Below, one piece after another: positions 1-7,744 of a DNA stretch of 11,868 nt. Where the stretch lies: assembly GCA_903850275.1 (NCBI GenBank), contig CAINLH010000187.1, positions 1 to 11,868 of the forward strand. The letters are read 5' to 3'. Numbering within the stretch: the first letter of the stretch is position 1; each line of letters begins with the position of its first letter. The DNA is from an uncultured Acidimicrobium sp. GTDB lineage: Bacteria; Actinomycetota; Acidimicrobiia; Acidimicrobiales; Ilumatobacteraceae. The notes under the pieces are model-generated. The model did no database searches. It was not told the DNA's origin and saw nothing but the letters and a program-made list of their open reading frames with translations. The translations under genes were made by a program, and so were the position numbers.

Positions 1-2
1 CT

Positions 3-551
3 CAGCCCCTTCCGCTCGCCGCGATGCCGAAAACCGCCCGGATCAGCGGCCGAATAATTCCTGTGCTCGCTATTTCGGAGTCTGGATTTTTCATTGCGGG
101 AGCAAGCGATCTACAAGTGGGCAGCGAGCTGCATGTCATCACCGACGAGGGAATAGACGTGCTGGTCCAAGTTGTCAAAATTGATGATGCCCACGGCCTT
201 GCTTGGTTGCATGCAGTTGATTCGGTTTCGCATCGTTTTATTTCCATCGACGACAACCTGCCGGTACCGACAACCATTGTCAGTGCCACAACTGGTGATC
301 TTGCGTGGTTAATGAACGACAGTCAGGCGTTGTCAATCGCAATTGGAATTTCGAGCGGAATGCCGCGCCAACCAGATGACATGTGGCCGGTTAATAACTT
401 GGGGCGGCCGATCAGGCCGGGTGTCGTGGTGGATGATCGTGGCAACATGATTGGCATCTGCGTTAACTACAACGGTGCGCACTGGATTGTTCCCACCGAA
501 GCAATTGTGCAGGAACTACATAGGCTTGAATCCAATGTCGAACAATCCTGA
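3..551 (+). CDS. Trypsin-like (S1C/HtrA-type) protein without visible catalytic triad, 5' partial
   Basis: The frame is open to the left edge, so the gene probably begins outside the window; the first ATG inside is at 24 (175 residues from there). The fold hints are from pattern. A stretch near residues 36-62 resembles the HtrA segment in which a dipeptide-rich strand is followed by the catalytic Asp and 'LAxL'. The end near residues 127-165 (GRPIRPGVVVDDRGNMIGI, then a WIVPTEAI motif) resembles the HtrA segment GNSGGPLV-D-G-VVGI followed by 'xIPxxxI'. At these places the Asp is Gly58 and the Gly-Asn-Ser-Gly-Gly motif is absent; no TNxHV-type histidine motif is seen either. It is therefore probably a non-catalytic relative, perhaps a membrane-anchored binding or scaffold protein if the missing N-terminus carries a membrane segment. 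It overlaps the next gene by 17 bases, so the two are probably co-translated. Family assignment is moderate; function unknown. Confidence 0.55.
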   Translation, partial: QPLPLAAMPKTARISGRIIPVLAISESGFFIAGASDLQVGSELHVITDEGIDVLVQVVKIDDAHGLAWLHAVDSVSHRFISIDDNLPVPTTIVSATTGDLAWLMNDSQALSIAIGISSGMPRQPDDMWPVNNLGRPIRPGVVVDDRGNMIGICVNYNGAHWIVPTEAIVQELHRLESNVEQS

Positions 552-1728
552 CGACCTTCCATTTTCTGGAATGCCATTTTTTGGCGACTTGGCCAAGGCC
601 ATGTCTTCGCAGGGCCCTCTGCAATGGGATATTGCTCGACAAACCGCGATGATGACCGCCACGAGTGGCACCAACTCTGAACCCAACGTAGACCCAGCCT
701 CTCGTGTTGCAATCGAGAAATTGGCGGTCATTGCCGACATGCACGTACGCAATCAAACTGGACTAGCCACGGCCGAACACGGTTCGGTTCCCAACATTGT
801 TGTTGTCAACAGATCGATGTGGGCGCACCACACGCTCGGCTCCTACAAACCCTTGTTTAACGAATTGGCCACCTCGCTCAGTGGCTCGCCAATAGTTCCA
901 GACAGCGCACTCGAATCGGCCGACGACCAGATGAGCAACATGATGTCGTCGATCAACAAAATGATGGCGCCCGCAATGATGGGCATGTCGGTTGGTTCCA
1001 TGATCGGGCAACTAGCGCTCAGCACATTTGGTCAGTACGACCTTCCACTTCCGCGCGAGCCACGCAATCAAGTGCTGATTCTCGCTTCAAACATCGACCA
1101 ATTTGCTCTCGACTGGAGCCTTCCCGTCGCGGACATGCAAATGTGGGTGCTTGTTCACGAACTCACCTCGCATGCAGTACTTGGGGTCGCGCACATACGT
1201 CAAGCTGTAACTACCGCCATAAGTCATTACATTGCCGGCTTTACACCGAACCCCAATGCACTCATGGAGCGTCTCACCACCCTCGATCTCGGCACGACCG
1301 ACCCAATGTCAATGATGCAAAAGTTCTTTACCGACCCAACAATCATTCTTGGCGCAGTTCGTTCCCCGCAACAAGAAGCACAGGCCCCAGCATTAGACGC
1401 GATGATTGCAGCGATCATTGGGTTCATTGATTACAGCGTCGACTTGACTACAGGTGCTCTTCTCGGTGGCGGCCCACAAATCAGCGAGGCAGTTCGTAGA
1501 CGGCGCGTAGAAGCATCCCCACACGATTCGTTCGTAGAGCAATTACTCGGTCTGCGTCTCACGCGCCAACAAGTTCAAAGGGGCCACTCATTCGCATCGG
1601 GGGTTGTTGAACGTGCGGGCGCTGAAGGGCTTGCCCAATTGTTCTCGCGCGAAGGCAACCTGCCCACGCCAAGCGAACTTGATGCGCCTGGCCTGTGGCT
1701 TGCCCGCATAGACGTGCAGGACAACTAG
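535..1728 (+). CDS. DUF2342 / zincin-2 family putative metallopeptidase
   Basis: A 397-residue protein of the actinobacterial zincin-like family (DUF2342, the TIGR03624-type 'putative hydrolase' branch). Evidence is the N-terminal pattern with FFGDLAKAM and GPLQWDIARQ, the central metal-site region around residues 203-222 (VLVHELTSHAVLGVAHIR), and the C-terminal signature with LLGLRL, QVQRGHSF, GVVERAG, LPTPSELDAPGLWLARI. The frame is open back to 451, but ATG 535 is preferred because homology starts there (MSNNPDDLPF) and because it overlaps the end of the upstream gene by 17 bases, typical of coupling. Odd point: the expected HExxH is HELTS followed by His (His208, Glu209, Ser212, His213), so the second zinc ligand is shifted or lost. 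Residues 150-185 are rich in Met (many MM pairs). Its substrate is unknown for the family. No signal peptide is seen, so it is probably cytoplasmic. Confidence 0.85.
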   Translation: MSNNPDDLPFSGMPFFGDLAKAMSSQGPLQWDIARQTAMMTATSGTNSEPNVDPASRVAIEKLAVIADMHVRNQTGLATAEHGSVPNIVVVNRSMWAHHTLGSYKPLFNELATSLSGSPIVPDSALESADDQMSNMMSSINKMMAPAMMGMSVGSMIGQLALSTFGQYDLPLPREPRNQVLILASNIDQFALDWSLPVADMQMWVLVHELTSHAVLGVAHIRQAVTTAISHYIAGFTPNPNALMERLTTLDLGTTDPMSMMQKFFTDPTIILGAVRSPQQEAQAPALDAMIAAIIGFIDYSVDLTTGALLGGGPQISEAVRRRRVEASPHDSFVEQLLGLRLTRQQVQRGHSFASGVVERAGAEGLAQLFSREGNLPTPSELDAPGLWLARIDVQDN

Positions 1729-2831
1729 TACTTATAGAAGTAATACGCGCACGCAAGCGTTGCGTATATGCCAACCATGGCAAAACCAAGCGCGCCACTG
1801 GGCAGAAGAACAACTGCAACAAGGCCGCCGGCAACTTGAGCCAACTGATTTCGCGTTTCATACTTTGCAAATGCGCGAGATCGGTTTGCATCGGGAGCAT
1901 TTGATTGCACGATCGAGTCGAAAGCCAGCTTGCCTGTCGCGCCGAACCCGTTAACCACACCAACGAGCACGATGCCAGCAGTAATGCTTCCGAAGTATGC
2001 AGCAACCCAGCCGACAAACGCAACAATGCCGAGCGAACCGACCAACACCGAGTGCTCGCTGAGTTTCATGCGCTTAATGAACGAGCCAAGCGAGTTGGCC
2101 ACCAGTGTGCTTGCCGACCCAACCGCAAGAGCCAAGCCAAACCACGCCGTCCCCGCCTTTTGGTCGCGCAGCCAAAATGCCAGGTGCAACAACATGAAAC
2201 CGCTGGTGACACGAAGCGAACCGATGGCAAACCTGGCTCGAGTAATTGCAGGTCGATGCAACTCTTCTTGTTCTAGCGACGAGGCACGGTTGGGTGCCGC
2301 TGCTGTGCGCGGGAGCATGGTGAACGCCAACACGGACGCGATCAAGAATGCAAGAGCAGATGCGCCAAGCGAAACTCTGGAGTCGATCAGATGAAGAAGC
2401 GCTGCTGGGCCACCCGCGACAAAACCCATGATGCCGGTTAAGCGGCCAATACGGCCGTTTGCTGCCATCAGTTCGTTATCGCTACGCACCACCATTGGCA
2501 TCATGGCCGACCGAGAAACCGCATACACCTTGGCCAACACCAGCGAAGCAAACGCCAGCGGAAACAACACAAGCGAATCGAACCAACGGATCATCATGAT
2601 CGCAACGACTGCGCGCAGCACCGCGACGGCAACGACTGTCAACCGACGTCCTCCAGGAACTTTGTCGAGAAATGGCCCGATAAGCCCAGAAAGAACGATG
2701 AACGGGGTGAAACTAAAGACAAGGAAGAGCAACACTTTGCTTCGTGCTGCGTCTGGGCTTACGGATAAAAAAAGCGAATCGGCAAGGGAGACTGCTAACG
2801 CCGCCTCTCCAGCAACAATTGCACCGTGCAC
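1725..2831 (-). CDS. Major facilitator superfamily transporter
   Basis: An integral membrane protein of at least 368 residues with about ten to twelve hydrophobic segments, split by a hydrophilic central loop near residues 175-198. A motif-A-like loop follows the second membrane segment (GPFLDKVPGGRR, about residues 52-63), which supports the major facilitator superfamily; the substrate cannot be told. The listed start is GTG 2831, the only standard start codon, and it has no good Shine-Dalgarno site. The frame stays open to a stop at 2907-2909, and the upstream codons read SPLSKLARVH, which looks like the usual N-terminus of this actinobacterial transporter group. The real start may therefore be a non-standard codon (ATA 2894, CTG 2867 or ATT 2858). 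The 3' end overlaps the convergent upstream gene by four bases. It lies last in the phoU-kinase-regulator run and may be transcribed with it. Confidence 0.8.
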   Translation of the reverse strand: MHGAIVAGEAALAVSLADSLFLSVSPDAARSKVLLFLVFSFTPFIVLSGLIGPFLDKVPGGRRLTVVAVAVLRAVVAIMMIRWFDSLVLFPLAFASLVLAKVYAVSRSAMMPMVVRSDNELMAANGRIGRLTGIMGFVAGGPAALLHLIDSRVSLGASALAFLIASVLAFTMLPRTAAAPNRASSLEQEELHRPAITRARFAIGSLRVTSGFMLLHLAFWLRDQKAGTAWFGLALAVGSASTLVANSLGSFIKRMKLSEHSVLVGSLGIVAFVGWVAAYFGSITAGIVLVGVVNGFGATGKLAFDSIVQSNAPDANRSRAFAKYETRNQLAQVAGGLVAVVLLPSGALGFAMVGIYATLACAYYFYKY

Positions 2832-2890
2832 CCGTGCAAGTTTGGAAAGCGGACTAATCGGCGCCAGGCCGCTCTGAGTGGACGAAGTTG

Positions 2891-3610
2891 CTATGCAACT
2901 ACTTTCTCATACTTGTAGCCAAGACCGCGGATAGTGACAACCTGACTTGGGTTGGCAGGGTCGGCCTCGATTTTGGAACGCAGACGCTTGATATGCACGT
3001 CGAGAGTTTTCGTATCGCCGTAGTAGTCGGTACCCCACACGCGGTCAATCAAAGTCTCGCGAGTCATTACACGGCCAGCATTTGCAATCAGCACGTACAA
3101 CAACTCAAATTCCTTCAGTGGCAACTTGGTCACTGTGCCCCGCACAGTGACGACATGCTGCTCTGGATCGATGGAAATATCGCCAATGCGAACAGTGCCG
3201 TATCCAACTTCGTCAATTTCTGTGGGAGTAAGCGAACTGCGGCGCAACGCTGCGCGAATTCGAGCAACCAATTCTCGCAGTCGGTACGGCTTCACGATGT
3301 AGTCATCGGCACCCACTTCGAGCCCCACAACGGTGTCAATTTCCGAGCCCTTAGCCGAAACCATGATGATGGGAACCTGGCTTTTCTTACGCAATTCGCG
3401 ACACACATCGGTTCCAGAAAGTTTCGGCAGCATCACGTCGAGCAACACAATGTCGGGTTTCACGCCATCAAACATAGAAAGCGCCTCGGCACCATCGCGG
3501 GCAACGTGCACCTTGAAACCTTCGCGCTTTAAACCAATTTCGAGGGCTTCAATAAACGACTCCTCGTCTTCGACAACGAACACTGTTGGCAACTCAGACT
3601 GCATGCTCAT
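2891..3610 (-). CDS. regX3: OmpR/PhoB-family response regulator, RegX3-like
   Basis: Two-domain response regulator of 239 residues. The receiver domain (about 5-120) shows the acidic pair in VVEDE, the phosphoacceptor Asp58 in DIVLLDVMLP, Ser85 in MVSA and Lys107 in VKPYRL. The winged-helix DNA-binding domain (about 135-238) shows LPLKEFELL, RVMTRETLI, DVHIKRLRSKIE and the C-terminal VTIRGLGYKYE. The frame is open to an ATG at 3622, but a strong AGGAG at 3615-3619 lies inside that extension; it serves ATG 3610 (4-base spacing) or ATG 3604 (10-base spacing). The gene overlaps the end of the kinase gene by about 17 bases. Adjacent phoU and the SenX3-like kinase indicate control of the phosphate-starvation regulon, as for RegX3 in mycobacteria and PhoP in Streptomyces. 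The symbol rests on context plus sequence pattern. Confidence 0.92.
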   Translation of the reverse strand: MSMQSELPTVFVVEDEESFIEALEIGLKREGFKVHVARDGAEALSMFDGVKPDIVLLDVMLPKLSGTDVCRELRKKSQVPIIMVSAKGSEIDTVVGLEVGADDYIVKPYRLRELVARIRAALRRSSLTPTEIDEVGYGTVRIGDISIDPEQHVVTVRGTVTKLPLKEFELLYVLIANAGRVMTRETLIDRVWGTDYYGDTKTLDVHIKRLRSKIEADPANPSQVVTIRGLGYKYEKVVA

Positions 3611-4736
3611 GATGCTCCTCATTGGTTTGTATTTCTTGGGGGGTGGTTGGAAGCGTCACTGTAAATGTGGCGCCTGTTCCTTCTTCTGATTGCACCGAAA
3701 TTTTGCCGCCGTGATTATCTACAACATGGCGAACGATCGATAGCCCGAGCCCGGTGCCACCGGTGCTTCGGCTGCGAGCGCGGTCGACACGAAAGAAGCG
3801 CTCAAAGATTCGTTCTTGGTCTGCAGGGGCGATACCAATGCCTTGGTCGCTAACGGAGATCATCACCGTTTCCACGTCTTCCTTTGTTTCAACGCGCACC
3901 AACTTGCCAGGCTCGCTGTACTTCACTGCATTCTCGATGAGATTGGAAAGCGCTGAAACCAATTGGCTGCGATCGCCGAAAACCATTGCGCCGTTCTCGA
4001 GTTCGAGTTTGATTTCCACATGATGACGTTGTGCCAAGTGCTGACATTGCCCTACCGCTTCACGAAGAACTGAGCCCACCTCCACCGGTTGCCAATCGTC
4101 CGACTTGCCAAATTCGATGCGCGAGAGGCTGAGCAAGTCGTCGACAATGCCCGACATTCGAAACGACTCTTTCACGATTCGTTCTGCCAATTGCTGAATG
4201 ACAAGTGGGTCGGTCTCGTTCGTCATGGTGTCGCCGAGTGCCGCAATGCCACCGATCGGGGTTTTTAACTCGTGGCTAAGGTTTGCAACAAAGTCGGTGC
4301 GGACGGTATCAATTAAAACTTTTTGCGTTACGTCTTCGATTACAGCAACTGCATCGCCACCGGCAAGAAGTTCGGTGCGGATCGAAAAATGTCTGGTAGG
4401 TGGCCCTGCAACTTCCAATGCGCGTTCTTGATTGCCACTGATAAACGTTTCGGCGAGCAGTGCCTCGACGGCTTGATCAACCAGCACGTCCACATGACGA
4501 ACCCCGGTCATTGCCGATGCGATGGTGTTTCTCACCAAGTGTTCTGCCGAGGCAACCGCAACAACTACTCCAATTGGCAATGCATCCATTGCCCCCGCAA
4601 GCGGGTGATCCTTCACCGAATCGTTGAGAGGGGCGACTTGGGTTGTCTGAACCGCAATTACTGATTTCTTCCTCGAAATGAGATAGGCAACGATTGACGC
4701 CACAGCAATGCCAGCGACAAACCAGCCGACCGACAT
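3594..4736 (-). CDS. senX3: Sensor histidine kinase, SenX3/PhoR-like
   Basis: A 380-residue membrane-bound histidine kinase. One N-terminal membrane segment (about residues 5-21) is followed by RKK, then a PAS-like region (about 45-140), the HisKA domain with His155 in ANLSHELKTP, and the HATPase domain with the N box (NLIENAVKYS, about 265-274), G1 (DQGIGI, about 297-302), F box (RIFERFFRVD) and G2 (GGTGLGLSIV, about 326-335). All catalytic motifs look intact. The frame runs upstream to 4829 inside phoU, but ATG 4736, eight bases after the phoU stop, gives the normal SenX3-type N-terminus. The order phoU, kinase, regulator on one strand suggests one transcript. In mycobacteria phoU homologues act on this kinase to restrain it when phosphate is plentiful; the same role here is inference. 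The 3' end is His/Glu-rich. Confidence 0.92.
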   Translation of the reverse strand: MSVGWFVAGIAVASIVAYLISRKKSVIAVQTTQVAPLNDSVKDHPLAGAMDALPIGVVVAVASAEHLVRNTIASAMTGVRHVDVLVDQAVEALLAETFISGNQERALEVAGPPTRHFSIRTELLAGGDAVAVIEDVTQKVLIDTVRTDFVANLSHELKTPIGGIAALGDTMTNETDPLVIQQLAERIVKESFRMSGIVDDLLSLSRIEFGKSDDWQPVEVGSVLREAVGQCQHLAQRHHVEIKLELENGAMVFGDRSQLVSALSNLIENAVKYSEPGKLVRVETKEDVETVMISVSDQGIGIAPADQERIFERFFRVDRARSRSTGGTGLGLSIVRHVVDNHGGKISVQSEEGTGATFTVTLPTTPQEIQTNEEHHEHAV

Positions 4737-4744
4737 CGTGGTGC

Positions 4745-5470
4745 TTACTGCGTTTCGATTGGCGGGTTGAGGTGTGACGATTCCTGCTTTGCCTTGAATC
4801 GAGCAGCGCCCTTGCTTTCGGGGACCCAACCGGTGAGCAGGAAGTTGGTGCGTTCGCCAACGTTTACCGCGTGATCGCCAATGCGCTCGTAGAAACGGGC
4901 AACCACTGCCAATTGCACCGCCACCTGCAAGTCGATTTTTTCGCGAGCGTGGCTTTCAAAAATTTCCTGAATGAATTGTCGGTGCAAGCCGTCAAGGAAA
5001 GAGTCCATGTCGTCGATTGCGGCTGCTTTCGGCGCATCGTTGGTTTCAAAAGCATCCAGGGCGGCAATGTACAACTGCTGCGCTTGCTCGCTCATTTTGC
5101 TAATCAGGCCGCGAAGCACCGGGTCGATATCGTGCCCATAAATGCGGCGCGCTGCTTTGCAAATGTTTACGCAAAGATCGGCCGATCGTTCAAGCTCGGA
5201 AGAAATCTTGATGATGGCTACAAGTTGACGCAAATCGCCTGCAACAGGGGCTTGCAGAGCAAGTTGCTGAAAACACTTATCTTCAATCTCGATCGAACGT
5301 GAGTCGATCTCGTCATCTGCTCTAACCAGATAGTCGGCTCCTTCAAGGTCGCCCGTGAGCAGCACGGCAGTTGCCCTTGGAATTGCCTCAATAACCGATG
5401 CGCCCAACCGAACAACTTCATCGCGAACGGCGTCGAGTTCTTGGTGGAAGGTTTTCCTTAATTCGTCCAT
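4745..5470 (-). CDS. phoU: Phosphate-signalling protein PhoU
   Basis: A 241-residue all-helical cytoplasmic protein with the two tandem PhoU repeats. Each carries the metal-binding pattern E-x3-D-x3-N: Glu94/Asp98/Asn102 in ELERSADLCVNI and Glu195/Asp199/Asn203 in YERIGDHAVNV. Length is usual for the family plus a tail of about 25 polar residues after WVPESK. ATG 5470 is fixed by the upstream AAGGAAG (minus strand, 5477-5483) at good spacing. PhoU links the Pst phosphate transporter to the sensor kinase and lowers uptake and regulon output in high phosphate. It is the first gene of the phoU-kinase-regulator run, with a candidate promoter in the 105-base gap to ppk1. The pst genes are not in the window. 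Confidence 0.95.
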   Translation of the reverse strand: MDELRKTFHQELDAVRDEVVRLGASVIEAIPRATAVLLTGDLEGADYLVRADDEIDSRSIEIEDKCFQQLALQAPVAGDLRQLVAIIKISSELERSADLCVNICKAARRIYGHDIDPVLRGLISKMSEQAQQLYIAALDAFETNDAPKAAAIDDMDSFLDGLHRQFIQEIFESHAREKIDLQVAVQLAVVARFYERIGDHAVNVGERTNFLLTGWVPESKGAARFKAKQESSHLNPPIETQ

Positions 5471-5509
5471 TTTGCACTTCCTTCACATGTCGAGCCGACG
5501 AGCAATAAC

Positions 5510-5538
5510 CATATAACTGAACTCTTACAACAGAGCAA
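5510..5538 (-). promoter_or_regulatory. Candidate sigma-A-type promoter for phoU operon
   Basis: On the minus strand TTGCTC (5533-5538) and TATATG (5510-5515) are separated by 17 bases, leaving a leader of roughly 30-35 bases before phoU and its Shine-Dalgarno site. The -10 is fair, the -35 matches only TTG, which would suit an activated promoter. Read by eye. Confidence 0.35.
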
Positions 5539-5562
5539 ACTGTAGATTACAGGCGAGTGAAC
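5530..5562 (-). promoter_or_regulatory. Candidate PHO-box-like site with a 13-base palindrome upstream of phoU
   Basis: On the minus strand GTTCACTCGCC (5552-5562) is followed, in 11-base steps, by TGTAATCTACA and GTTTGCTCTGT. The first and third units resemble the GTTCACC-type repeats bound by PhoP in Streptomyces; the middle one does not. The middle unit is itself part of a perfect inverted repeat, CTGTA-GAT-TACAG at 5540-5552. The block sits just upstream of and partly over the candidate -35, where a RegX3-like activator would bind. Autoregulation is inference. Confidence 0.3.
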
Positions 5563-5575
5563 TGCATCGGCCCGA

Positions 5576-7687
5576 TTAGCGGACTTGCGTAGCCACTACC
5601 CATTCGTGCAGCTTCTGTTGAGCATCCACAGCAAATGATGCGCTGCCCGCACGGTGCCACGTGTTGTCCGAGCCAAGACGGAAGTGGGTGGCTTCATCGT
5701 CGGTCAAAAAGCCCAACACCGTGTCTAACCACATGCGATGTTTGGGGTGGGTAAGTGGCACCAATGCCTCGACCCTGCCGTCAAGATTGCGGCCCATCAT
5801 GTCGGCAGAGCCGATGAGGTGAAGTGGCTCGTTGTCCGACAGCCCGTGCTCAAAGCGATAGATGCGCGAATGCTCGAGGAACCGACCAAGAATCGATCGG
5901 ACGCGAATGTTCTCGGATAGTCCCTCCACCCCAGCACGTAGGCAACAGATGCCGCGAACAACAATGTCAATCTGCACGCCTGCGCCACTTGCGGCGTACA
6001 ACGCCTCGATAACTGCGGGGTCAGAAATGGAGTTCATCTTCATCGTGATGCGCCCGTCGGCCCCAAATGATGCTTCTTTATCAATGAGCGCGATCATTCG
6101 ATCGCGCAACTGGTGAGGTGCAACGAGCAGCACTTGATAGTTCGGTTCGTGTCCGTAACCGGTGAGATAGTTAAACAGTTCGGTCGCATCAGAGCCAATG
6201 GCATCTTCACACGTAAAGAACCCAATGTCTTCGTACAAACGAGCGGTGGACGAGTTGTAGTTTCCCGTACCGATGTGCACGTATCGACGCATCTTGTCTG
6301 GGTCGTTACGCACCACAAGCACACACTTTGAGTGTGTCTTCAAACCCACAAGCCCATACGTAACGTGCACACCCGCATACTCAAGTTCTTTTGCCCAACT
6401 GACGTTGCGTGCTTCGTCGAAACGCGCTTTCAACTCGAGCACCACGGCCACCTGCTTACCAAGTTCGGCGGCCTTGATGAGATGTCGTGCAATAGATGAA
6501 TCGCCAGATGTGCGGTACAGCGTCATCTTGATCGACTGCACCTGAGGGTCGAGCGCGGCCTGCTCGACGAATGCCTCGACCGACGAAGAAAACGACTCGT
6601 GTGGATGATGCACCAGCAACTGGCGTTCGCGAATGACGCTGAATATGGATTTGCCCGCCTCTTGCGCGGCAGATAAACGGCCAGCCACAAGCGGCGGCCA
6701 TGGCGTAAATCGAAGTGCTGGCAAGTCGATATTGGCAATCTGAAAAAGTGCCGTAAGCGCTATCGGCGCCCGGTGGCGCGTCACGTCTGTTGCATCAAGT
6801 TCAAGTTCGTCGATCAGCATTGCCAACATGTCGGCATCGATGGTCTCGGGAACTTCTAGGCGCACTGCCCTGCCGAATCGTCGGCGACGAAGCTCCATTT
6901 CCACCGCAGCCAATAAATCTTCTGCGTCTTCATCGTCGAGCGACAAGTCGGCATTACGCGATACGCGAAACGTGTAGCACTGTTCGATGTTCATTCCCGG
7001 AAACAGTCGGCCCAGGTTTGCAGTGATCACGTCTTCGATCAACACAAAGCGAGTGGAACCAGGAACCGACATGAAGCGCGGAAAGTTTTGCGGCATCTTG
7101 ACGCGAGCAAAACGGCGCTCCTGCGTGCGCGGATCGTTGGCGATGATGGCAAGGTTGAGGGCAAGGTTGGAGATATATGGAAACGGATGCGCGGGGTCTA
7201 CTGCAAGCGGTGTGAGCACCGGAAAAATTCGGGTCTCGAATTGTTCGGCCAAGTATTCGCGCTCTGTAGGAGTTGCGTTATCCCAACTGACTATTTCTAT
7301 TCCGTGCTGGCGCAACTGGGGAACAAGTTCGCTATTCCACGTACTTTCTTGCGCGTCAACAAGCTGTTGCACACGTCGTCCAATTGCATGCAACTGCGCC
7401 TGAGGCGTGCGGCCATCCGGAGTTGGCGTGTGAACGTCTGCGGCGATTTGATCCTTTAACGCAGCAACACGAATTTGATAAAACTCATCGAGGTTGCTGC
7501 TGAAGATGGCAGAGAACTTGCAGCGTTCAAGAAGTGGGATACCGATGTCGCCAGACAACGACAACACTCGGTCGTTGAAATCAAGCCAACTCAGTTCGCG
7601 GTTAATCACTCGGGCATCGATACCCGAAGCGTAGGAATTACTCTGAGCCGACGTATTGCGGCGAAGTAATTGTCGCCAAGAAGTCAT
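5576..7687 (-). CDS. ppk1: Polyphosphate kinase (PPK1)
   Basis: A 703-residue enzyme of normal length that reversibly makes polyphosphate from ATP. The N domain opens with INRELSWLDFNDRVL (about 28-42) and SSNLDEFYQIRV (about 63-74). The two phospholipase-D-like catalytic domains carry RTSGDSS (Arg392), LKTHSK with His452, YVHIGTGNYN with His471, and ILGRFLEHSRIYRF with His606. By spacing these correspond to E. coli Arg375, His435 (the phosphorylated residue), His454 and His592. All seem intact. ATG 7687 matches the usual start, with about 25 residues before the conserved core, but no Shine-Dalgarno site is obvious. A perfect 15-base inverted repeat lies 25-39 bases upstream. It follows a small unrecognised gene on the same strand (57-base gap) and precedes phoU, so synthesis of polyphosphate and phosphate sensing are neighbours, with the degrading enzyme Ppx divergent at 8391. 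Confidence 0.97.
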   Translation of the reverse strand: MTSWRQLLRRNTSAQSNSYASGIDARVINRELSWLDFNDRVLSLSGDIGIPLLERCKFSAIFSSNLDEFYQIRVAALKDQIAADVHTPTPDGRTPQAQLHAIGRRVQQLVDAQESTWNSELVPQLRQHGIEIVSWDNATPTEREYLAEQFETRIFPVLTPLAVDPAHPFPYISNLALNLAIIANDPRTQERRFARVKMPQNFPRFMSVPGSTRFVLIEDVITANLGRLFPGMNIEQCYTFRVSRNADLSLDDEDAEDLLAAVEMELRRRRFGRAVRLEVPETIDADMLAMLIDELELDATDVTRHRAPIALTALFQIANIDLPALRFTPWPPLVAGRLSAAQEAGKSIFSVIRERQLLVHHPHESFSSSVEAFVEQAALDPQVQSIKMTLYRTSGDSSIARHLIKAAELGKQVAVVLELKARFDEARNVSWAKELEYAGVHVTYGLVGLKTHSKCVLVVRNDPDKMRRYVHIGTGNYNSSTARLYEDIGFFTCEDAIGSDATELFNYLTGYGHEPNYQVLLVAPHQLRDRMIALIDKEASFGADGRITMKMNSISDPAVIEALYAASGAGVQIDIVVRGICCLRAGVEGLSENIRVRSILGRFLEHSRIYRFEHGLSDNEPLHLIGSADMMGRNLDGRVEALVPLTHPKHRMWLDTVLGFLTDDEATHFRLGSDNTWHRAGSASFAVDAQQKLHEWVVATQVR

Positions 7688-7711
7688 TTATGGTTCACTT
7701 GCTCGTCATGT

Positions 7712-7726
7712 TGGCGAAGTTCGCCA
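7712..7726. repeat. Perfect 15-base inverted repeat upstream of ppk1
   Basis: TGGCGAA-G-TTCGCCA, with 7-base arms and a single central base, in the 57-base gap between the small gene and ppk1. The one-base spacer rules out a normal hairpin terminator and there is no T-run on either side, so a protein-binding operator is the better guess. Confidence 0.5.
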
Positions 7727-7744
7727 TTCATCCAGCGAGGGTTT

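Noticed and set aside
1559..2026. A 155-codon minus-strand frame across the end of the zincin gene and the transporter
   Set aside because: It overlaps two good genes in different frames, and its Leu/Arg/Ser-rich product resembles a shadow translation.
5566..5576. ATCGG-C-CCGAT at the ppk1 stop, as a terminator
   Set aside because: The 5-base arms with one spacer base cannot form a useful hairpin and no T-run follows.
7693..7729. GTTCAC (7693) and GTTCGCC (7719) upstream of ppk1, as a PHO box
   Set aside because: They are 26 bases apart, not a multiple of 11, and the second is better explained by the inverted repeat.
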